Numbered from the stretch's first letter, positions 9,717 to 18,959 are shown. The stretch is 64,000 nucleotides of DNA from Rhodopseudomonas palustris (GCF_013415845.1 NZ_CP058907.1:1984001-2048000); one strand, 5' to 3'. Program-made: numbers and translations. The notes: generated by a model from the sequence alone, not told the origin.

Positions 9717-10499
9717 TCAGCTCCGATAGCTCGGATCGATGCGGTCGAGTTTGCGCAGCAGCGGCGGCCACACCAGCTTGGTGGAGCGCAGCTCCATCGC
9801 GTCGCGATTGGCGATCAGGTCGTGGTTCTTGTCGATCACCATCTGCTCGAGCGCGTACGCCGTCGGGCCGAGCATCTTGGTGCGGACCTGCATCGTGCAG
9901 GCGCGCTCGAGATGATACATCCGTTCGAAAGCCGACGCGACGGTGCGGCCGACCGTCAGCGTCCCGTGATTGCGGAGCAGCATGTGGTTCTTGTCGCCGA
10001 GATCGCGCTGCAGCCGCGGCCGCTCGTCATGATCGAGCGCGACGCCTTCATAGTCGTGATAGGCGAGGTCGCCGGTGACGAAATGCGCGGTCTGGTTGAT
10101 CGGCAGCAGGCCGTCCATGCAGCTCGCCACCGCGGTACCGTCCGGCGTGTGTAGATGGATGACGCAGCCGGCGTCCTCACGGACCTCATGGATCGCCGAA
10201 TGGATGGTGAATCCGGCCGGGTTGATCTTGTACGGGCTCTCGGTGAGCTGGTTGCCGTCGAGATCGACCTTCACCAGGCTCGAGGCGGTGATCTCGTCGA
10301 ACATCAGCCCGTAGGGATTGATCAGGAAGTGATGCTCGGGGCCGGGCACCCGGGCCGAAATGTGGGTGTCGACCAGATCGTCCCAGCCGTACAGCGCGAC
10401 CAGGCGATAGCAGGCAGCGAGATTGACCCGCTGCTCCCATTCGGCCTCGGTCATGTCGGAGGGGACTTCTCTCAGGCGTGCGGCTTCGGCTGGGGACAT
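9717..10499 (-). CDS. Class II aldolase/adducin family protein
   Basis: A 260-residue cytoplasmic protein of the class II aldolase/adducin fold (fuculose-phosphate aldolase and ribulose-phosphate epimerase relatives), which use a divalent metal held by histidines. Metal-site sequence is visible at IHLHTPDGTAV and near LLRNHGTLTVG; the N-terminal part DLVDTHISARVPG and FLINPYG are typical. Substrate is unknown; members of this subgroup are often annotated only as aldolases. ATG 10499 has a GAGGA ribosome site 8-12 bases upstream. A much longer in-frame extension to 10988 is low-complexity and is rejected. It diverges from the gene at 10765. Confidence 0.85.
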   Translation of the reverse strand: MSPAEAARLREVPSDMTEAEWEQRVNLAACYRLVALYGWDDLVDTHISARVPGPEHHFLINPYGLMFDEITASSLVKVDLDGNQLTESPYKINPAGFTIHSAIHEVREDAGCVIHLHTPDGTAVASCMDGLLPINQTAHFVTGDLAYHDYEGVALDHDERPRLQRDLGDKNHMLLRNHGTLTVGRTVASAFERMYHLERACTMQVRTKMLGPTAYALEQMVIDKNHDLIANRDAMELRSTKLVWPPLLRKLDRIDPSYRS

Positions 10500-10764
10500 G
10501 CGTTTCCTCTTCGTGTGAGCGCCGTTGCCCGGCGCGTTGACTTGGCGGAAGCCTAGTGCTGCGAATGCCTTGCAGCAAGCGGCGACCTGAGCGCAGCAGG
10601 CATGTGGCGGGGCGGTGCCCCAATCCCGCCGGGAAGGCGGCGGGCTCCGCAACCGCGGCGCCAACAAGTTGTTCGCAAAGGCCTGAGGTGATTGCCGATC
10701 TGGGACGGATGACGCTATCGTAACGAGGGCTACCGAGGCGCTCCGCCCCGGTGTGGAGTACAGC

Positions 10765-11643
10765 ATGATATTGCTTCTGGTCGCCGGCATCGTCTTCCTG
10801 CTGGCCGGAGCGGCGTCGATCATCGTCGGCGTCCCGGTCAAGGAATTCAGTTTCGGCAACACGTTGATCCTGTCCGGCGTGATCGGCTTCTGCACCGGTG
10901 CGCTGCTGCTCGGCCTGTCGGCGGTGATCCGTGAGCTGCGGTCGATCGGCTCCGGCCTCGGCACCGAGGACATTGAGACGGACGTCACGAGGGCTCCGGG
11001 GCGGACCGCGTTTCCCCAGCCGACTGCTGCGGGCGCCGACAGTGATGCCCTGTTCCCCGGCGACCGGTCGGAGCCGTCCGCGCCGCCTCAGCCGCTCTCG
11101 CCCGCCGCCGAGCCCGCAGGTGTGATGCCCTGGCAGGACGAAGCTGCAGCGCGCGACCGGCTGCGCCAGCGCGCGGCAGCGCCGCTCGAGATCAAGCCGC
11201 CCCCACCGCCGGTGTCTGCGCCGCGCGACACGTTGTCGTCCGAGCCTGAGGACGAGCAGACGCCGCCGAAGCGGCGCAATCTGTTGTTCGCCTCGTCCCG
11301 CCGCGAGCGGGAGCGCGCGGCCCTGGCCGGCAGCGAGGCGCCGGCCGGCGATCTGCTGGGGGGAGGAGCAGGACGCGACTTCGAGGACGCTTGGCCGCGC
11401 AAGCGGTCCGCAGCCGGGGGCGACGAGACGCCGGCTGCGCCGGAGCGGTCCGGCCTGCTGGAGCCGACGCCGGCACCGCGCAGCGAGGAGATGCAGCAGG
11501 TCACCGTGCTGAAATCCGGCGTGGTCGATGGCATGGCGTATTCGCTGTATTCCGACGGCTCGATCGAGGCGCAGATGCCGGAAGGCATGATGCGGTTCGA
11601 GTCGATCGACGAACTGCGCGAGCATCTCGAACAGCGCAGCTGA
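10765..11643 (+). CDS. Hypothetical two-TM protein with charged linker
   Basis: A 292-residue inner-membrane protein. Two hydrophobic helices lie at about residues 1-22 and 30-52, followed by a long Pro/Ala/Glu/Arg-rich, probably disordered cytoplasmic region (60-240) and a compact conserved-looking tail (VTVLKSGVVDGMAYSLYSDG then IDELREHLEQ, about 245-290). The architecture resembles uncharacterised Rhizobiales proteins; I cannot assign a function. ATG 10765 has GGAG six bases upstream and is preferred over GTG 10753. It is transcribed away from the aldolase gene across a 265-base gap. Confidence 0.75.
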   Translation: MILLLVAGIVFLLAGAASIIVGVPVKEFSFGNTLILSGVIGFCTGALLLGLSAVIRELRSIGSGLGTEDIETDVTRAPGRTAFPQPTAAGADSDALFPGDRSEPSAPPQPLSPAAEPAGVMPWQDEAAARDRLRQRAAAPLEIKPPPPPVSAPRDTLSSEPEDEQTPPKRRNLLFASSRRERERAALAGSEAPAGDLLGGGAGRDFEDAWPRKRSAAGGDETPAAPERSGLLEPTPAPRSEEMQQVTVLKSGVVDGMAYSLYSDGSIEAQMPEGMMRFESIDELREHLEQRS

Positions 11644-11830
11644 GGCGCGGGTTCGTCTGTTGGTCTACCTTGCTGGACTGCACCACCCTAAATAGACTTC
11701 GGTATTGGCAAGGTTAGATTCGTCGCACAGCGGCGATCTGCAAAATACCACCGAGTATCCCGGACAATTTGACGAACGCGCCCGCGGCCTGCCGCGCGGC
11801 GCGTTTCGAACCGACGACGAAGGACGGCCG

Positions 11831-12247
11831 ATGAGTGACACCCCAGGCAAGAGCTACATCGAGCTGACCGCATCGATCGTCTCGGCTTATGTCAGCAACA
11901 ATGCGACCCAGGCCAGCGAGATCCCGGCGCTGATCGGCCAGGTTCACGCCGCGCTACAGCGGCTGTCGGCCGGCCGCCCCGAGGTGGCGCCGCAGGAGCC
12001 GGCCAAGCCTGCCGTTCCGGTAAAGAAGTCGGTGACGCCGGAATATCTGATCTGTCTGGAAGACGGCAAACGCTTCAAGTCGCTGAAGCGTCATTTGCGT
12101 ACGCAGTACAAGATGACGCCGGAGCAGTACCGCGAAAAGTGGGGACTTCCCGCGGACTACCCGATGGTCGCGCCGAACTACGCGGTGGAGCGTTCGCAAC
12201 TGGCTAAGAAGATGGGGCTCGGCCAGCAGCGTCGCCGGCGGAAATAA
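11831..12247 (+). CDS. MucR/Ros family transcriptional regulator
   Basis: A 138-residue DNA-binding protein of the Ros/MucR family, alphaproteobacterial regulators of exopolysaccharide, motility and cell-cycle genes. The family core is clear: VTPEYLICLEDGKRFKSLKRHLRTQ, then MTPEQYREKWGLP and YPMVAPNYAVERS, with a basic tail (QQRRRRK). The zinc-finger segment has the single-Cys CLED form often seen in MucR proteins rather than the CxxC of Ros, so metal binding may differ. Residues 1-50 are helical and probably mediate oligomerisation. A GAAGGACGG ribosome site precedes ATG 11831. The 3' end converges with the SDR gene, leaving only seven bases between them. Confidence 0.92.
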   Translation: MSDTPGKSYIELTASIVSAYVSNNATQASEIPALIGQVHAALQRLSAGRPEVAPQEPAKPAVPVKKSVTPEYLICLEDGKRFKSLKRHLRTQYKMTPEQYREKWGLPADYPMVAPNYAVERSQLAKKMGLGQQRRRRK

Positions 12248-12254
12248 TCCGGGA

Positions 12255-12995
12255 TCAGGCCGAGAAGCCGGCGTCTGCAGTGATCATCGCGCCTGTGATG
12301 AGGCCGGCGGCCGGACTGGCCAGGAACGCGACCACGGCGGCGATCTCCTCGGGTTTGCCGTAGCGCCCGAGCGCGGTCAGGGCGCGGAGCTGGTCGGCCT
12401 GCTCGCCACTCGCCGGGTTCATGTCGGTGTCGATCGATCCAGGCTGCACCAGATTGACGGTGACGCCCTGCGGCCCCAGCTCGCGTGAGAGGCCGCGCGT
12501 GAAGGCGTGCAGCGCCGACTTGGTCATCGCGTAAACGGTCGAACCTGCGAACGGCACTCGCTCGGCAAGCGTCGAACCAATCGAAATGATCCGTCCGCCC
12601 TGTCCGAGGTGAGGGATCGCGGCCTGCGAGGCGAGCACCACTGCGCGCACGTTGATGTTCAGCAGCGCGTCGATATCGGCGAGACTGAGTTCGGTGATCG
12701 GGCCGACGCGGCCGATACCGGCATTGTTGACCAGGATGTCGAGGCCGCCGAGCTTGGCCGCAGCCTCGTCCACTGCGGACTTCAAGGCTACTGGATGGGC
12801 GCTGTCGGCCTGAATCGCGATGCCGCGTCGGCCCTTTGCCTCGATCGCCCGCACCACCTCGGCGGCTCGATCGGCCGATCGTTCATAGGTGATCGCGACG
12901 TCCGCGCCCTTGGCCGCCAGGTCCATCGCGATTGCTGCGCCAATGCCGCGCGAGGCTCCGGTCACCAATGCCCGCTTGCCCGTCAGCTCAACCAT
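12255..12995 (-). CDS. SDR family oxidoreductase (FabG-like)
   Basis: A 246-residue NAD(P)-dependent short-chain dehydrogenase/reductase. The Rossmann nucleotide motif TGASRGIG (residues 13-20), the NNAG motif (around 90), the catalytic Ser in SIGST (around 138), YAMTK (the Tyr-x3-Lys pair) and the C-terminal GAMITADAGFSA are all present. The natural substrate is unknown; 3-oxoacyl-ACP reductase is the nearest generic label. The divergently transcribed TetR regulator and the palindrome between them suggest induction by a substrate or xenobiotic. Confidence 0.9.
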   Translation of the reverse strand: MVELTGKRALVTGASRGIGAAIAMDLAAKGADVAITYERSADRAAEVVRAIEAKGRRGIAIQADSAHPVALKSAVDEAAAKLGGLDILVNNAGIGRVGPITELSLADIDALLNINVRAVVLASQAAIPHLGQGGRIISIGSTLAERVPFAGSTVYAMTKSALHAFTRGLSRELGPQGVTVNLVQPGSIDTDMNPASGEQADQLRALTALGRYGKPEEIAAVVAFLASPAAGLITGAMITADAGFSA

Positions 12996-13026
12996 GTGAT
13001 CCTCTTTTTTGTAGTAATCGATATAT

Positions 13027-13042
13027 AATTCGTAGGCGAATT
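13027..13042. promoter_or_regulatory. Candidate TetR operator between SDR and regulator
   Basis: AATTCG-TAGG-CGAATT is a perfect palindrome in the 78-base gap between the divergent SDR and TetR genes. The gap is strikingly AT-rich against its surroundings (TAATCGATATATAA, ATTTATATAG), as expected for two overlapping promoters. Binding by the adjacent TetR protein is inferred from position. Confidence 0.55.
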
Positions 13043-13073
13043 GCCGACGGTGGGCAAGCGATTTATATAGCGA

Positions 13074-13709
13074 ATGATGCAGAAATCAGATCCTACCTTG
13101 GACCATCGCGCCGCGCGGCCGCGTGGAAGGCCGCGGGCATTCGATCGGGCGCGCGCGCTGGCGCAGGCGACCCGGCTGTTTTGGATCAAGGGCTATGAGG
13201 CGACTTCGATCGCCGATCTGACCGAGGCGATGGGAATCGGCGCCCCGAGTCTCTACGCGGCGTTCGGCTCGAAGGAAGCGCTCTACGGCGAAGCGGTGCG
13301 GCATTACGAGGCCAATTACGAGCAGCTGGTCTGGGGCCGGTTCCGCACGGCTACCACCGCGCGCGAGGCACTGGAAGCTTTTCTGCTCGACTCCGCCTCC
13401 GCCCTGACCGGGGCGCCTGATGATCATCCGCTCGGCTGCATGGTGACGTTGTCGGCCGTCGGTAGCGAAGGACACGCCGAGCTGGGGGAATTGGTGCGCA
13501 GCGCCCGTGCGGTCACGCTGCAGCGCCTGGAGGCGCGCCTGAGCGAGGCCATTGCGGTGAGCGAACTCCCCCCATCGACCGACATTCATGCCGTTGCCCG
13601 GTTTTATCAGGCCGTCCAGGCCGGCATGTCGATCCTGGCCCGCGACGGCGCCAGCCGTGCCGAGCTGGAGGCGGTGGCTCGCCTTGCCCTGGCGCGCGGG
13701 GACGTATGA
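13074..13709 (+). CDS. TetR/AcrR family transcriptional regulator
   Basis: A 211-residue repressor-type protein. The N-terminal TetR helix-turn-helix is clear: GRPRAFDRARALAQATRLFW, then GYEATSIADLTEAMGIGAPS and LYAAFGSKEALYGEA (residues about 18-75). The C-terminal ligand domain carries the HPLGCMVTLSA motif seen in a subgroup of these regulators that control reductases and detoxifying enzymes. It is divergent from the SDR gene with a palindrome between them, so it probably represses the SDR and itself. The inducer is unknown. Confidence 0.9.
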   Translation: MMQKSDPTLDHRAARPRGRPRAFDRARALAQATRLFWIKGYEATSIADLTEAMGIGAPSLYAAFGSKEALYGEAVRHYEANYEQLVWGRFRTATTAREALEAFLLDSASALTGAPDDHPLGCMVTLSAVGSEGHAELGELVRSARAVTLQRLEARLSEAIAVSELPPSTDIHAVARFYQAVQAGMSILARDGASRAELEAVARLALARGDV

Positions 13710-13830
13710 AGGCCGCGCGGGTTGCGGGTTGAGGAAAAAAATCCGATCCTGACACTCGGGGCTCTTGCGGTTTCGATTCCGATATGTGAATATTTTCCTA
13801 GATCGAAGATCTGGGAAAGGTCGAACCGAA

Positions 13831-14442
13831 ATGCAAGCCAAACGTCGCGGACGGAAGTCCGCTGCAGCACGCGATCAGGGCAGGGCCGAAGTCGACGGCT
13901 TTCGTGCCAGTCACCTGGATCTCTCCGAGCGCAACATCATGACGGCCGAGGGGCTGGCGCGCGTTACCATCGACGCCAGTGAAAGTCCGCTGGCGTGGTT
14001 GGCCCGCCGCAAGGGCCGCGATGGGCGGGCGCTGATCAGCGCCGAGCAGTTCGTTGCCGGCGAGCGGCTCCGCGCCGACTTCACACGCGGCAACCTGACA
14101 CCTCGCATCACATCGAACTGGGGGGCGCCCACGGGACGCGCAGGCGGCGGTGGGGCGGGGGAGATGACCGATCTGGTGGTGGCGGCGCGGCAGCGCGTGC
14201 AACTCGCGCTGGAAGCCTGCGGGCCGGAGTTCTCCGGTCTCCTGCTCGACGTCTGCTGCTTCCTGCGCGGGCTGGAGGATGTCGAGCGCGAGCGCGGCTG
14301 GCCGTTGCGCTCCGCCAAGGTGGTACTGCAGCTCGCACTCGATCGGCTCGCCCGGCACTACGGCCTTGCGCCGCGGGCCGACCAAGCTAGGCCGCGCCTG
14401 CGGAGCTGGCTGGCGGACGATGCGGCGTTCGTGGTGCCGTAA
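13831..14442 (+). CDS. DUF6456 domain-containing protein
   Basis: A 203-residue protein with a basic N-terminus (MQAKRRGRKSAAARDQ) and a DUF6456-like C-terminal domain (about 55-200), recognisable by SPLAWLARRKGRDGRALIS, AGERLRADFTRG and the helical stretch LLLDVCCFLRGLEDVERERGWP. The family is alphaproteobacterial and its function unknown; the helical core could bind DNA. ATG 13831 has GGGAAAGG about ten bases upstream. The 3' end converges on sufE. Confidence 0.75.
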   Translation: MQAKRRGRKSAAARDQGRAEVDGFRASHLDLSERNIMTAEGLARVTIDASESPLAWLARRKGRDGRALISAEQFVAGERLRADFTRGNLTPRITSNWGAPTGRAGGGGAGEMTDLVVAARQRVQLALEACGPEFSGLLLDVCCFLRGLEDVERERGWPLRSAKVVLQLALDRLARHYGLAPRADQARPRLRSWLADDAAFVVP

Positions 14443-14471
14443 AGCGGCGGAGCAGCCGGAGCCGATCGCGA

Positions 14472-14900
14472 TCAGGTCGACGCGGCGAGGGTGTCGCGGG
14501 CGTCGGCCTTGATCCGCTCGATCATCGAGCGCAAGCCGTTGGAGCGCTGCGGGGTGAGGTGCTCGCGGAACCCGAGTTCGTCGAACACCGCGATCGGCTC
14601 GGCCGACAGGATCTCCTTCGGCGTACGGCCCGACACCAGCGTCAGCAGGATCGCGATCAGGCCGCGGACGATGTGCGCATCGCTGTCGCCGAGATAGCTC
14701 AGGATCGGGTCGCCGTTGGCGTTGCGCGTCAGCTTGCGCGACAGCCACACCTGGCTGGCGCAGCCCTGCACTTTGTTCGCAGCGGAGTGTTCTTCCTCGG
14801 GCATCGGCTCGAGCGTGCGGCCGAGTTCGATCACGTACCGATAGCGGTCATCCCACTCGTCGAGCAGCGCGAAATTGTCCCTGATCTCGTCAATCGTCAT
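14472..14900 (-). CDS. sufE: SufE family sulfur-acceptor protein
   Basis: A 142-residue cytoplasmic SufE/CsdE protein. It accepts persulfide sulfur from the cysteine desulfurase SufS and passes it on for Fe-S cluster assembly. The acceptor cysteine is C47 in the motif VQGCASQVW, at the expected place for the family, and the length is typical. The C-terminal helices (FREHLTPQRSNGLRSM) are standard. It is not part of a suf cluster here; SufS and SufBCD must be elsewhere. Confidence 0.93.
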   Translation of the reverse strand: MTIDEIRDNFALLDEWDDRYRYVIELGRTLEPMPEEEHSAANKVQGCASQVWLSRKLTRNANGDPILSYLGDSDAHIVRGLIAILLTLVSGRTPKEILSAEPIAVFDELGFREHLTPQRSNGLRSMIERIKADARDTLAAST

Positions 14901-15015
14901 CGTGACCCGTATCTGTCGGTAGCGGTTCGCTCGCGATGGAACCTGTCCCGACAGATATATGGGTTCGCAGGCGGTCGAAAGCGAGAATCGCCTGCTCCGA
15001 TGGTCGTGGGGTGCT

Positions 15016-15438
15016 CTAATTGGTGGCAGTGGGCTTCGCGACCGTATCGGTCGATGCGGTTTCGGCGCCGGGCAGCTTCCACTCGATCTTGAGGTCTTCA
15101 GCCGTCAGCGTGTCGCGCGGCGCGAGCGACGGATCGGGCGCATCGGCGGCGCCGATCGCACCGGTCGGCTCGCCGCGCTTCTCGGTGATGATCTGATACA
15201 GCTTGCGCGCGCCTTCCTGCGCGCGATGACCGATCACCGTCGCGGCCTGTTCGCCGACTTCGCAAGCCGCCGGCTGGCGCTTGCAGAACTGACTGAAGTC
15301 CGACACCGCGGCGCTTGCTGCAGAGACCGCCTCCGAGGCGCCGATCTGCGGCAGCTTCTCCGAATCCGGTGTCGACTCGCGCGGCAGAAACACCAGGACC
15401 ACTCCGATCCAAAATGCCAAGCGAAGCAGAAAGAACAT
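15016..15438 (-). CDS. DUF5330-like single-TM protein
   Basis: A 140-residue protein with an N-terminal membrane anchor or signal (MFFLLRLAFWIGVVLVFLP) followed by a periplasmic part with two cysteines (FCKRQPAACEVG) and a variable Ala/Pro-rich tail. It resembles the DUF5330 family of Rhizobiales, of unknown function; small envelope proteins of this type are widespread in the group. ATG 15438 is preferred because the upstream extension is arginine-rich and lies before the hydrophobic segment. Confidence 0.7.
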   Translation of the reverse strand: MFFLLRLAFWIGVVLVFLPRESTPDSEKLPQIGASEAVSAASAAVSDFSQFCKRQPAACEVGEQAATVIGHRAQEGARKLYQIITEKRGEPTGAIGAADAPDPSLAPRDTLTAEDLKIEWKLPGAETASTDTVAKPTATN

Positions 15439-15844
15439 CTCGCGACCCCGTCGTCCAAATCCCCGTTGCGATTGGTCTCGCAATCGAGCTCCGTCGTAGC
15501 GAAGGCCGATGAATTCCGAGTGGATCGGTTACTTACAATTCGAGTGAAATCGGCTGAAAAAACCGCCGAGCCGATTCGGCGTAAATATTCGATTGACGTT
15601 GCACGCTTTCTCGCGGCGCGCGCTGTTCGCGTCCACCAATTCGAAACCATATCGCGGCGGTCGCTGAAACCATGCGTTCACCATTCGGGTTGAATGCGGT
15701 GCGCCGACGCGCGGAGAAGCGGCCGAACGCCGTCGTATGCGGTCGCCTTAGTGTTCGTTTAATGTCGCTCTGACAGGTTCGGCCAACCACACGCGAGGCG
15801 CCACAACGCCTCCCGTTACGAGGCGACCAGCGAGCGCGAGAAGC
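15439..15844 (+). other. Intergenic region before the histidine kinase gene
   Basis: This 406-base gap between divergent genes has a locally AT-rich part (about 15570-15600, with GTAAATATTCGATTGACG) that could hold promoters. I see no convincing gene, RNA or strong hairpin in it. Confidence 0.4.
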
Positions 15845-17677
15845 GTGGCAGTATCCAGGATCATCGGTGAATGTCTCGATGCATTGCTGCATCCGTCGGC
15901 GCGCTATGACGCGCTGACGACTGCGCGGCATCGTGCGTTCCTTGCGCCCCGTCTGCTCGGAAGTCTCGCCGCTTTCGCGGCATTTCCATTGTATTTGGTT
16001 TTGCGTGGCGCTCCGACGGCGCTGGAAGCGGCTGCATTCTCGTGGCTGATCGCGCCTATTCTGGTGGCTTGGTTCCTGTCGCGCACCGGGCGCTACGAAC
16101 AGGCACACTTCCTGTCGTCGCTGGCGCTGACTGCGCTCGTGGTCGGCGTTGCCGCGCTGACGGGTGGCATTCAATCTTTCGCAGCTGTGTGGCTGGTGGT
16201 GATCCCGATCGAAGCAGCGCTGTCGGCCTCGCGGCGCGCCGTTACTTTCGCGGCATCGCTCGCGCTCGGCGGCGCGGCGCTGCTGATCGGGCTCGGCCTG
16301 TTCGGTGTTCTGCCGACGCCGACCGCCGGTGCCGCGTCCAGCGCGACGCTCGCAGCATTCGGTATCTCCTCGGCGGCGCTGTACGCCTCCGGCCTCGCTT
16401 ACGGTGCGGTGTGGCTGGCGCGGACCAATGGCGCGCTGCTCAATGTCGAGGAGGAGCGCTACCGGCTGCTCGCCCGCAACATGAGCGATGTGATCTCGCG
16501 CCACAATCGCAACGGTGCGGTGCGCTTCATTTCCTCGGCAGCCGAGAACCTGCTCGGAACGCCGGTGGCCCGGCTCGCCGAGCACGGCCTGTTCGATCGA
16601 GTCCACGTCGCCGATCGTCCGGCTTACTTGAAGGCGATGTCGGATGCGGCGCGCGGCCGCGAAACCGGCAGCGTCGAATTTCGCATCCGCCGCGATGTGG
16701 CGCGCGACGAGCGCGGCCGGCCGTCGGCCGCTGAATTCGTCTGGGTCGAGATGCGCTGCCGGCCGCTCGAGTCGAACCTTACTACCACCGCTGCCTCCAA
16801 TGCGGGCGAGACCGAAGTCGTTGCGGTGATGCGCGACATCACCGAGCGCAAGATTCACGAGCAGGCGCTCGACCAAGCGCGTGCCGAAGCCGATCGCGCC
16901 GACGCCGCCAAGAGCCGCTTCCTCGCCACCATGAGCCACGAGCTGCGCACGCCGCTGAACGCGATCATCGGTTTCTCCGATATGATCCTGCAGGACGACG
17001 TGCTGATGCTCGGCCCGGAGCGGCGCAAGGAATACGCGCAGCTCATCAACGATTCCGGTCAGCATCTGCTGTCGGTGGTCAACGGCATCCTCGACATGTC
17101 GAAGATGGAGTCCGGTTCGTTCGAGATCGTGCCGGAGCCGTTCGCACCGCGCCCGGCGCTGCTCAACTGCTGCAATCTGCTGGCGCTGAAGGCGCGCGAC
17201 AGCGGCATCGACCTCGTCACCCGCGCGCCCGAGAACCTGCCGGAAGTCGTCGGCGATCCGCGTGCGTTCAAGCAGATCCTGCTCAACCTGGTGTCGAATG
17301 CGATCAAGTTCACCGAGCGCGGCGGCACGGTCACTGTCTCGGCAGCGGTCGAAGGCGCGCGGCTGGTTCTGCGCGTCACCGACACAGGGGTCGGTATTGC
17401 CGAAGAGGATCTGAAGCGCCTCGGCGATCCGTTCTTCCAGGCCGGCAAGACCTATCAGCGCCGCCACGAGGGCACCGGCCTCGGGCTGTCGATCGTTAAG
17501 AGCCTGGTGCGGATGCACGGCGGCGAGATCGAGGTGCAGAGCCAGATCGATTGCGGCACCACCGTCACGGTGTCGCTGCCGTTGGCGTTGCCGGCAGGGA
17601 GCAACGTCACGACGTTGAACCCGGCGATGCCGGCGGACGCGCCGGCGCCAGACTACCAGGTGAAGAAGAGTGCCTAA
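15845..17677 (+). CDS. PAS-domain membrane sensor histidine kinase
   Basis: A 610-residue two-component kinase. The N-terminal half has about six hydrophobic helices (residues 30-190), then a PAS domain (about 205-335: YRLLARNMSDVISRHNRNG...VVAVMRDITERK), a coiled linker, a HisKA dimerisation domain with phospho-acceptor H365 in MSHELRTPLN, and a HATPase domain with N box LNLVSNAIKFT, G1 DTGVGIAEED and G2 GTGLGLSIVK. Six-TM/PAS kinases with this HisKA type include the DivJ/PdhS cell-cycle kinases of alphaproteobacteria, but I cannot assign it to that pathway from sequence alone. No response regulator is adjacent. The start is GTG 15845. The stop overlaps the next gene by eight bases. Confidence 0.9.
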   Translation: MAVSRIIGECLDALLHPSARYDALTTARHRAFLAPRLLGSLAAFAAFPLYLVLRGAPTALEAAAFSWLIAPILVAWFLSRTGRYEQAHFLSSLALTALVVGVAALTGGIQSFAAVWLVVIPIEAALSASRRAVTFAASLALGGAALLIGLGLFGVLPTPTAGAASSATLAAFGISSAALYASGLAYGAVWLARTNGALLNVEEERYRLLARNMSDVISRHNRNGAVRFISSAAENLLGTPVARLAEHGLFDRVHVADRPAYLKAMSDAARGRETGSVEFRIRRDVARDERGRPSAAEFVWVEMRCRPLESNLTTTAASNAGETEVVAVMRDITERKIHEQALDQARAEADRADAAKSRFLATMSHELRTPLNAIIGFSDMILQDDVLMLGPERRKEYAQLINDSGQHLLSVVNGILDMSKMESGSFEIVPEPFAPRPALLNCCNLLALKARDSGIDLVTRAPENLPEVVGDPRAFKQILLNLVSNAIKFTERGGTVTVSAAVEGARLVLRVTDTGVGIAEEDLKRLGDPFFQAGKTYQRRHEGTGLGLSIVKSLVRMHGGEIEVQSQIDCGTTVTVSLPLALPAGSNVTTLNPAMPADAPAPDYQVKKSA

Positions 17678-18455
17678 GACGCGAAAGGACGATGCACCGC
17701 GGCGTCGCGGTGCGGCGGCAGCCGTTGCGGAGAGCGAGGAGCGTGGATTTGCGATGCGGCTGATGATGTCGAGCCCGAAGGATTTTGTCGCGGCGATGTT
17801 CGCCTCGGCCGCGGTGGTTGCGATCGTCACCAATGCGATCTTCATGCAGGCCGGCCAGCATCCGTCGCCGATGTTCGGCAAGGCGGTGCCTTCGGCGTCG
17901 GTCTCGATCGTTACACTGCCGCGGCCGCGCCCGGTCGATGCCGAGCAACGCGCCGATACCAAGGCGCTCGACCAGAAGCTGCTCGAGCCGACCGTGACCG
18001 AGCTGAAGCCGGCCGAAACCAAGGCTGAGCCGAAGTCGGTCGAAGCAGTCAAACCCGTCGAGGTGCGTCCCGCCGAGGCCAAGACCGCAGACACCCGCCG
18101 GCCGGATCCGCGTCCGGTGCGCGGCCGGGCCGCCGAGGCCGAAGATCCGCTCGGCAATCTGGTGCGCGCCACCGCGCCGCACAGCGCCGCATCGTCTGTC
18201 AACGCTCCGCGGCCGCCGGCGGCGATCCCGAGCGGCGGCAGTGAGGTTGCCCCGTCGTCGCGGCGGATTGCCTCCGTACAGCGCGCGCTGACCCAATACG
18301 GCTACGGCCAGCTCAAGCCGACCGGCACCGCCGGCTCCGACACGCAGGCCGCGGTCGCCCGCTTCGAACGCTCCCGCAATCTGCCGGTCACCGGCCAGAT
18401 CTCCGACCGCGTGGTGCGCGAACTCGGACTGATGATCGGGCATCCGATCGACTAG
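17670..18455 (+). CDS. Membrane-anchored peptidoglycan-binding domain protein
   Basis: A 261-residue protein with a cytoplasmic basic N-terminus, one TM helix (DFVAAMFASAAVVAIVTNAI, about 35-55), a Pro/Glu/Lys-rich periplasmic spacer (80-190), and a C-terminal PG_binding_1-like module (RIASVQRALTQYGYG...AVARFERSRNLPVTGQIS). It probably tethers the inner membrane to the cell wall or senses it. GTG 17670 overlaps the end of the kinase gene, so the two are probably coexpressed, and the protein may work with that sensor. Confidence 0.8.
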   Translation: MPKTRKDDAPRRRGAAAAVAESEERGFAMRLMMSSPKDFVAAMFASAAVVAIVTNAIFMQAGQHPSPMFGKAVPSASVSIVTLPRPRPVDAEQRADTKALDQKLLEPTVTELKPAETKAEPKSVEAVKPVEVRPAEAKTADTRRPDPRPVRGRAAEAEDPLGNLVRATAPHSAASSVNAPRPPAAIPSGGSEVAPSSRRIASVQRALTQYGYGQLKPTGTAGSDTQAAVARFERSRNLPVTGQISDRVVRELGLMIGHPID

Positions 18456-18608
18456 GCGATGAGATCGACAGCGGTTGCTTGAAGAAAATTGCTGTCGCTT
18501 TCCTTCCTTAGGTATTGCAGTTCCGACGAAAAATAGCCCGCGACGACTTTGTCGGGCTGACGCCGCTTCCGATTTGCTCCGCACCGGAAATCCTCTACAA
18601 GCTGCCCC

Positions 18609-18950
18609 ATGAGACTGAAGAGTGCAATTTGGGTGTCTGCCTATCTGCGGCGCTGCCAGACTGAGGGCGTGTTTGGGGCCGTGAGCAGGCGTGGGGCCGA
18701 GGATGCGGGGGCGGTGTTTGTCAAGGTCGTGACCTTGAACGGTCAGGCGATGTTGTACGTGCCTGCTCCGCAGACCGCTTACGAAGACGAGCGCCCGTTC
18801 GATCGGGTGTTCGTGCCGGCGTCGCCGACGCCGCAGCCTGAAACCGACGTCGATGCGCGTCTCGCCAAGGAAATCCGGTTCGATCCCGACGTCTGGATCG
18901 TCGAAACCGAAGACCGCGCCGGGCGGCATTTTCTCGATCTGGCGAAGTAA
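18609..18950 (+). CDS. DUF1491 family protein
   Basis: A 113-residue cytoplasmic protein matching DUF1491, a compact alphaproteobacterial family of unknown function. Typical sequence includes WVSAYLRRCQTEG, AGAVFVKVVTLNGQAMLYVPAP and the C-terminal DVWIVETEDRAGRHFL. It follows the kinase/peptidoglycan-binding pair after a 153-base gap, so probably has its own promoter. Confidence 0.8.
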   Translation: MRLKSAIWVSAYLRRCQTEGVFGAVSRRGAEDAGAVFVKVVTLNGQAMLYVPAPQTAYEDERPFDRVFVPASPTPQPETDVDARLAKEIRFDPDVWIVETEDRAGRHFLDLAK

Positions 18951-18959
18951 TCAGAGCAG

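Noticed and set aside
15533..18202. 889-codon minus-strand reading frame opposite the histidine kinase and next gene
   Set aside because: Low-complexity antisense frame spanning two well-supported plus-strand genes; no recognisable domain.
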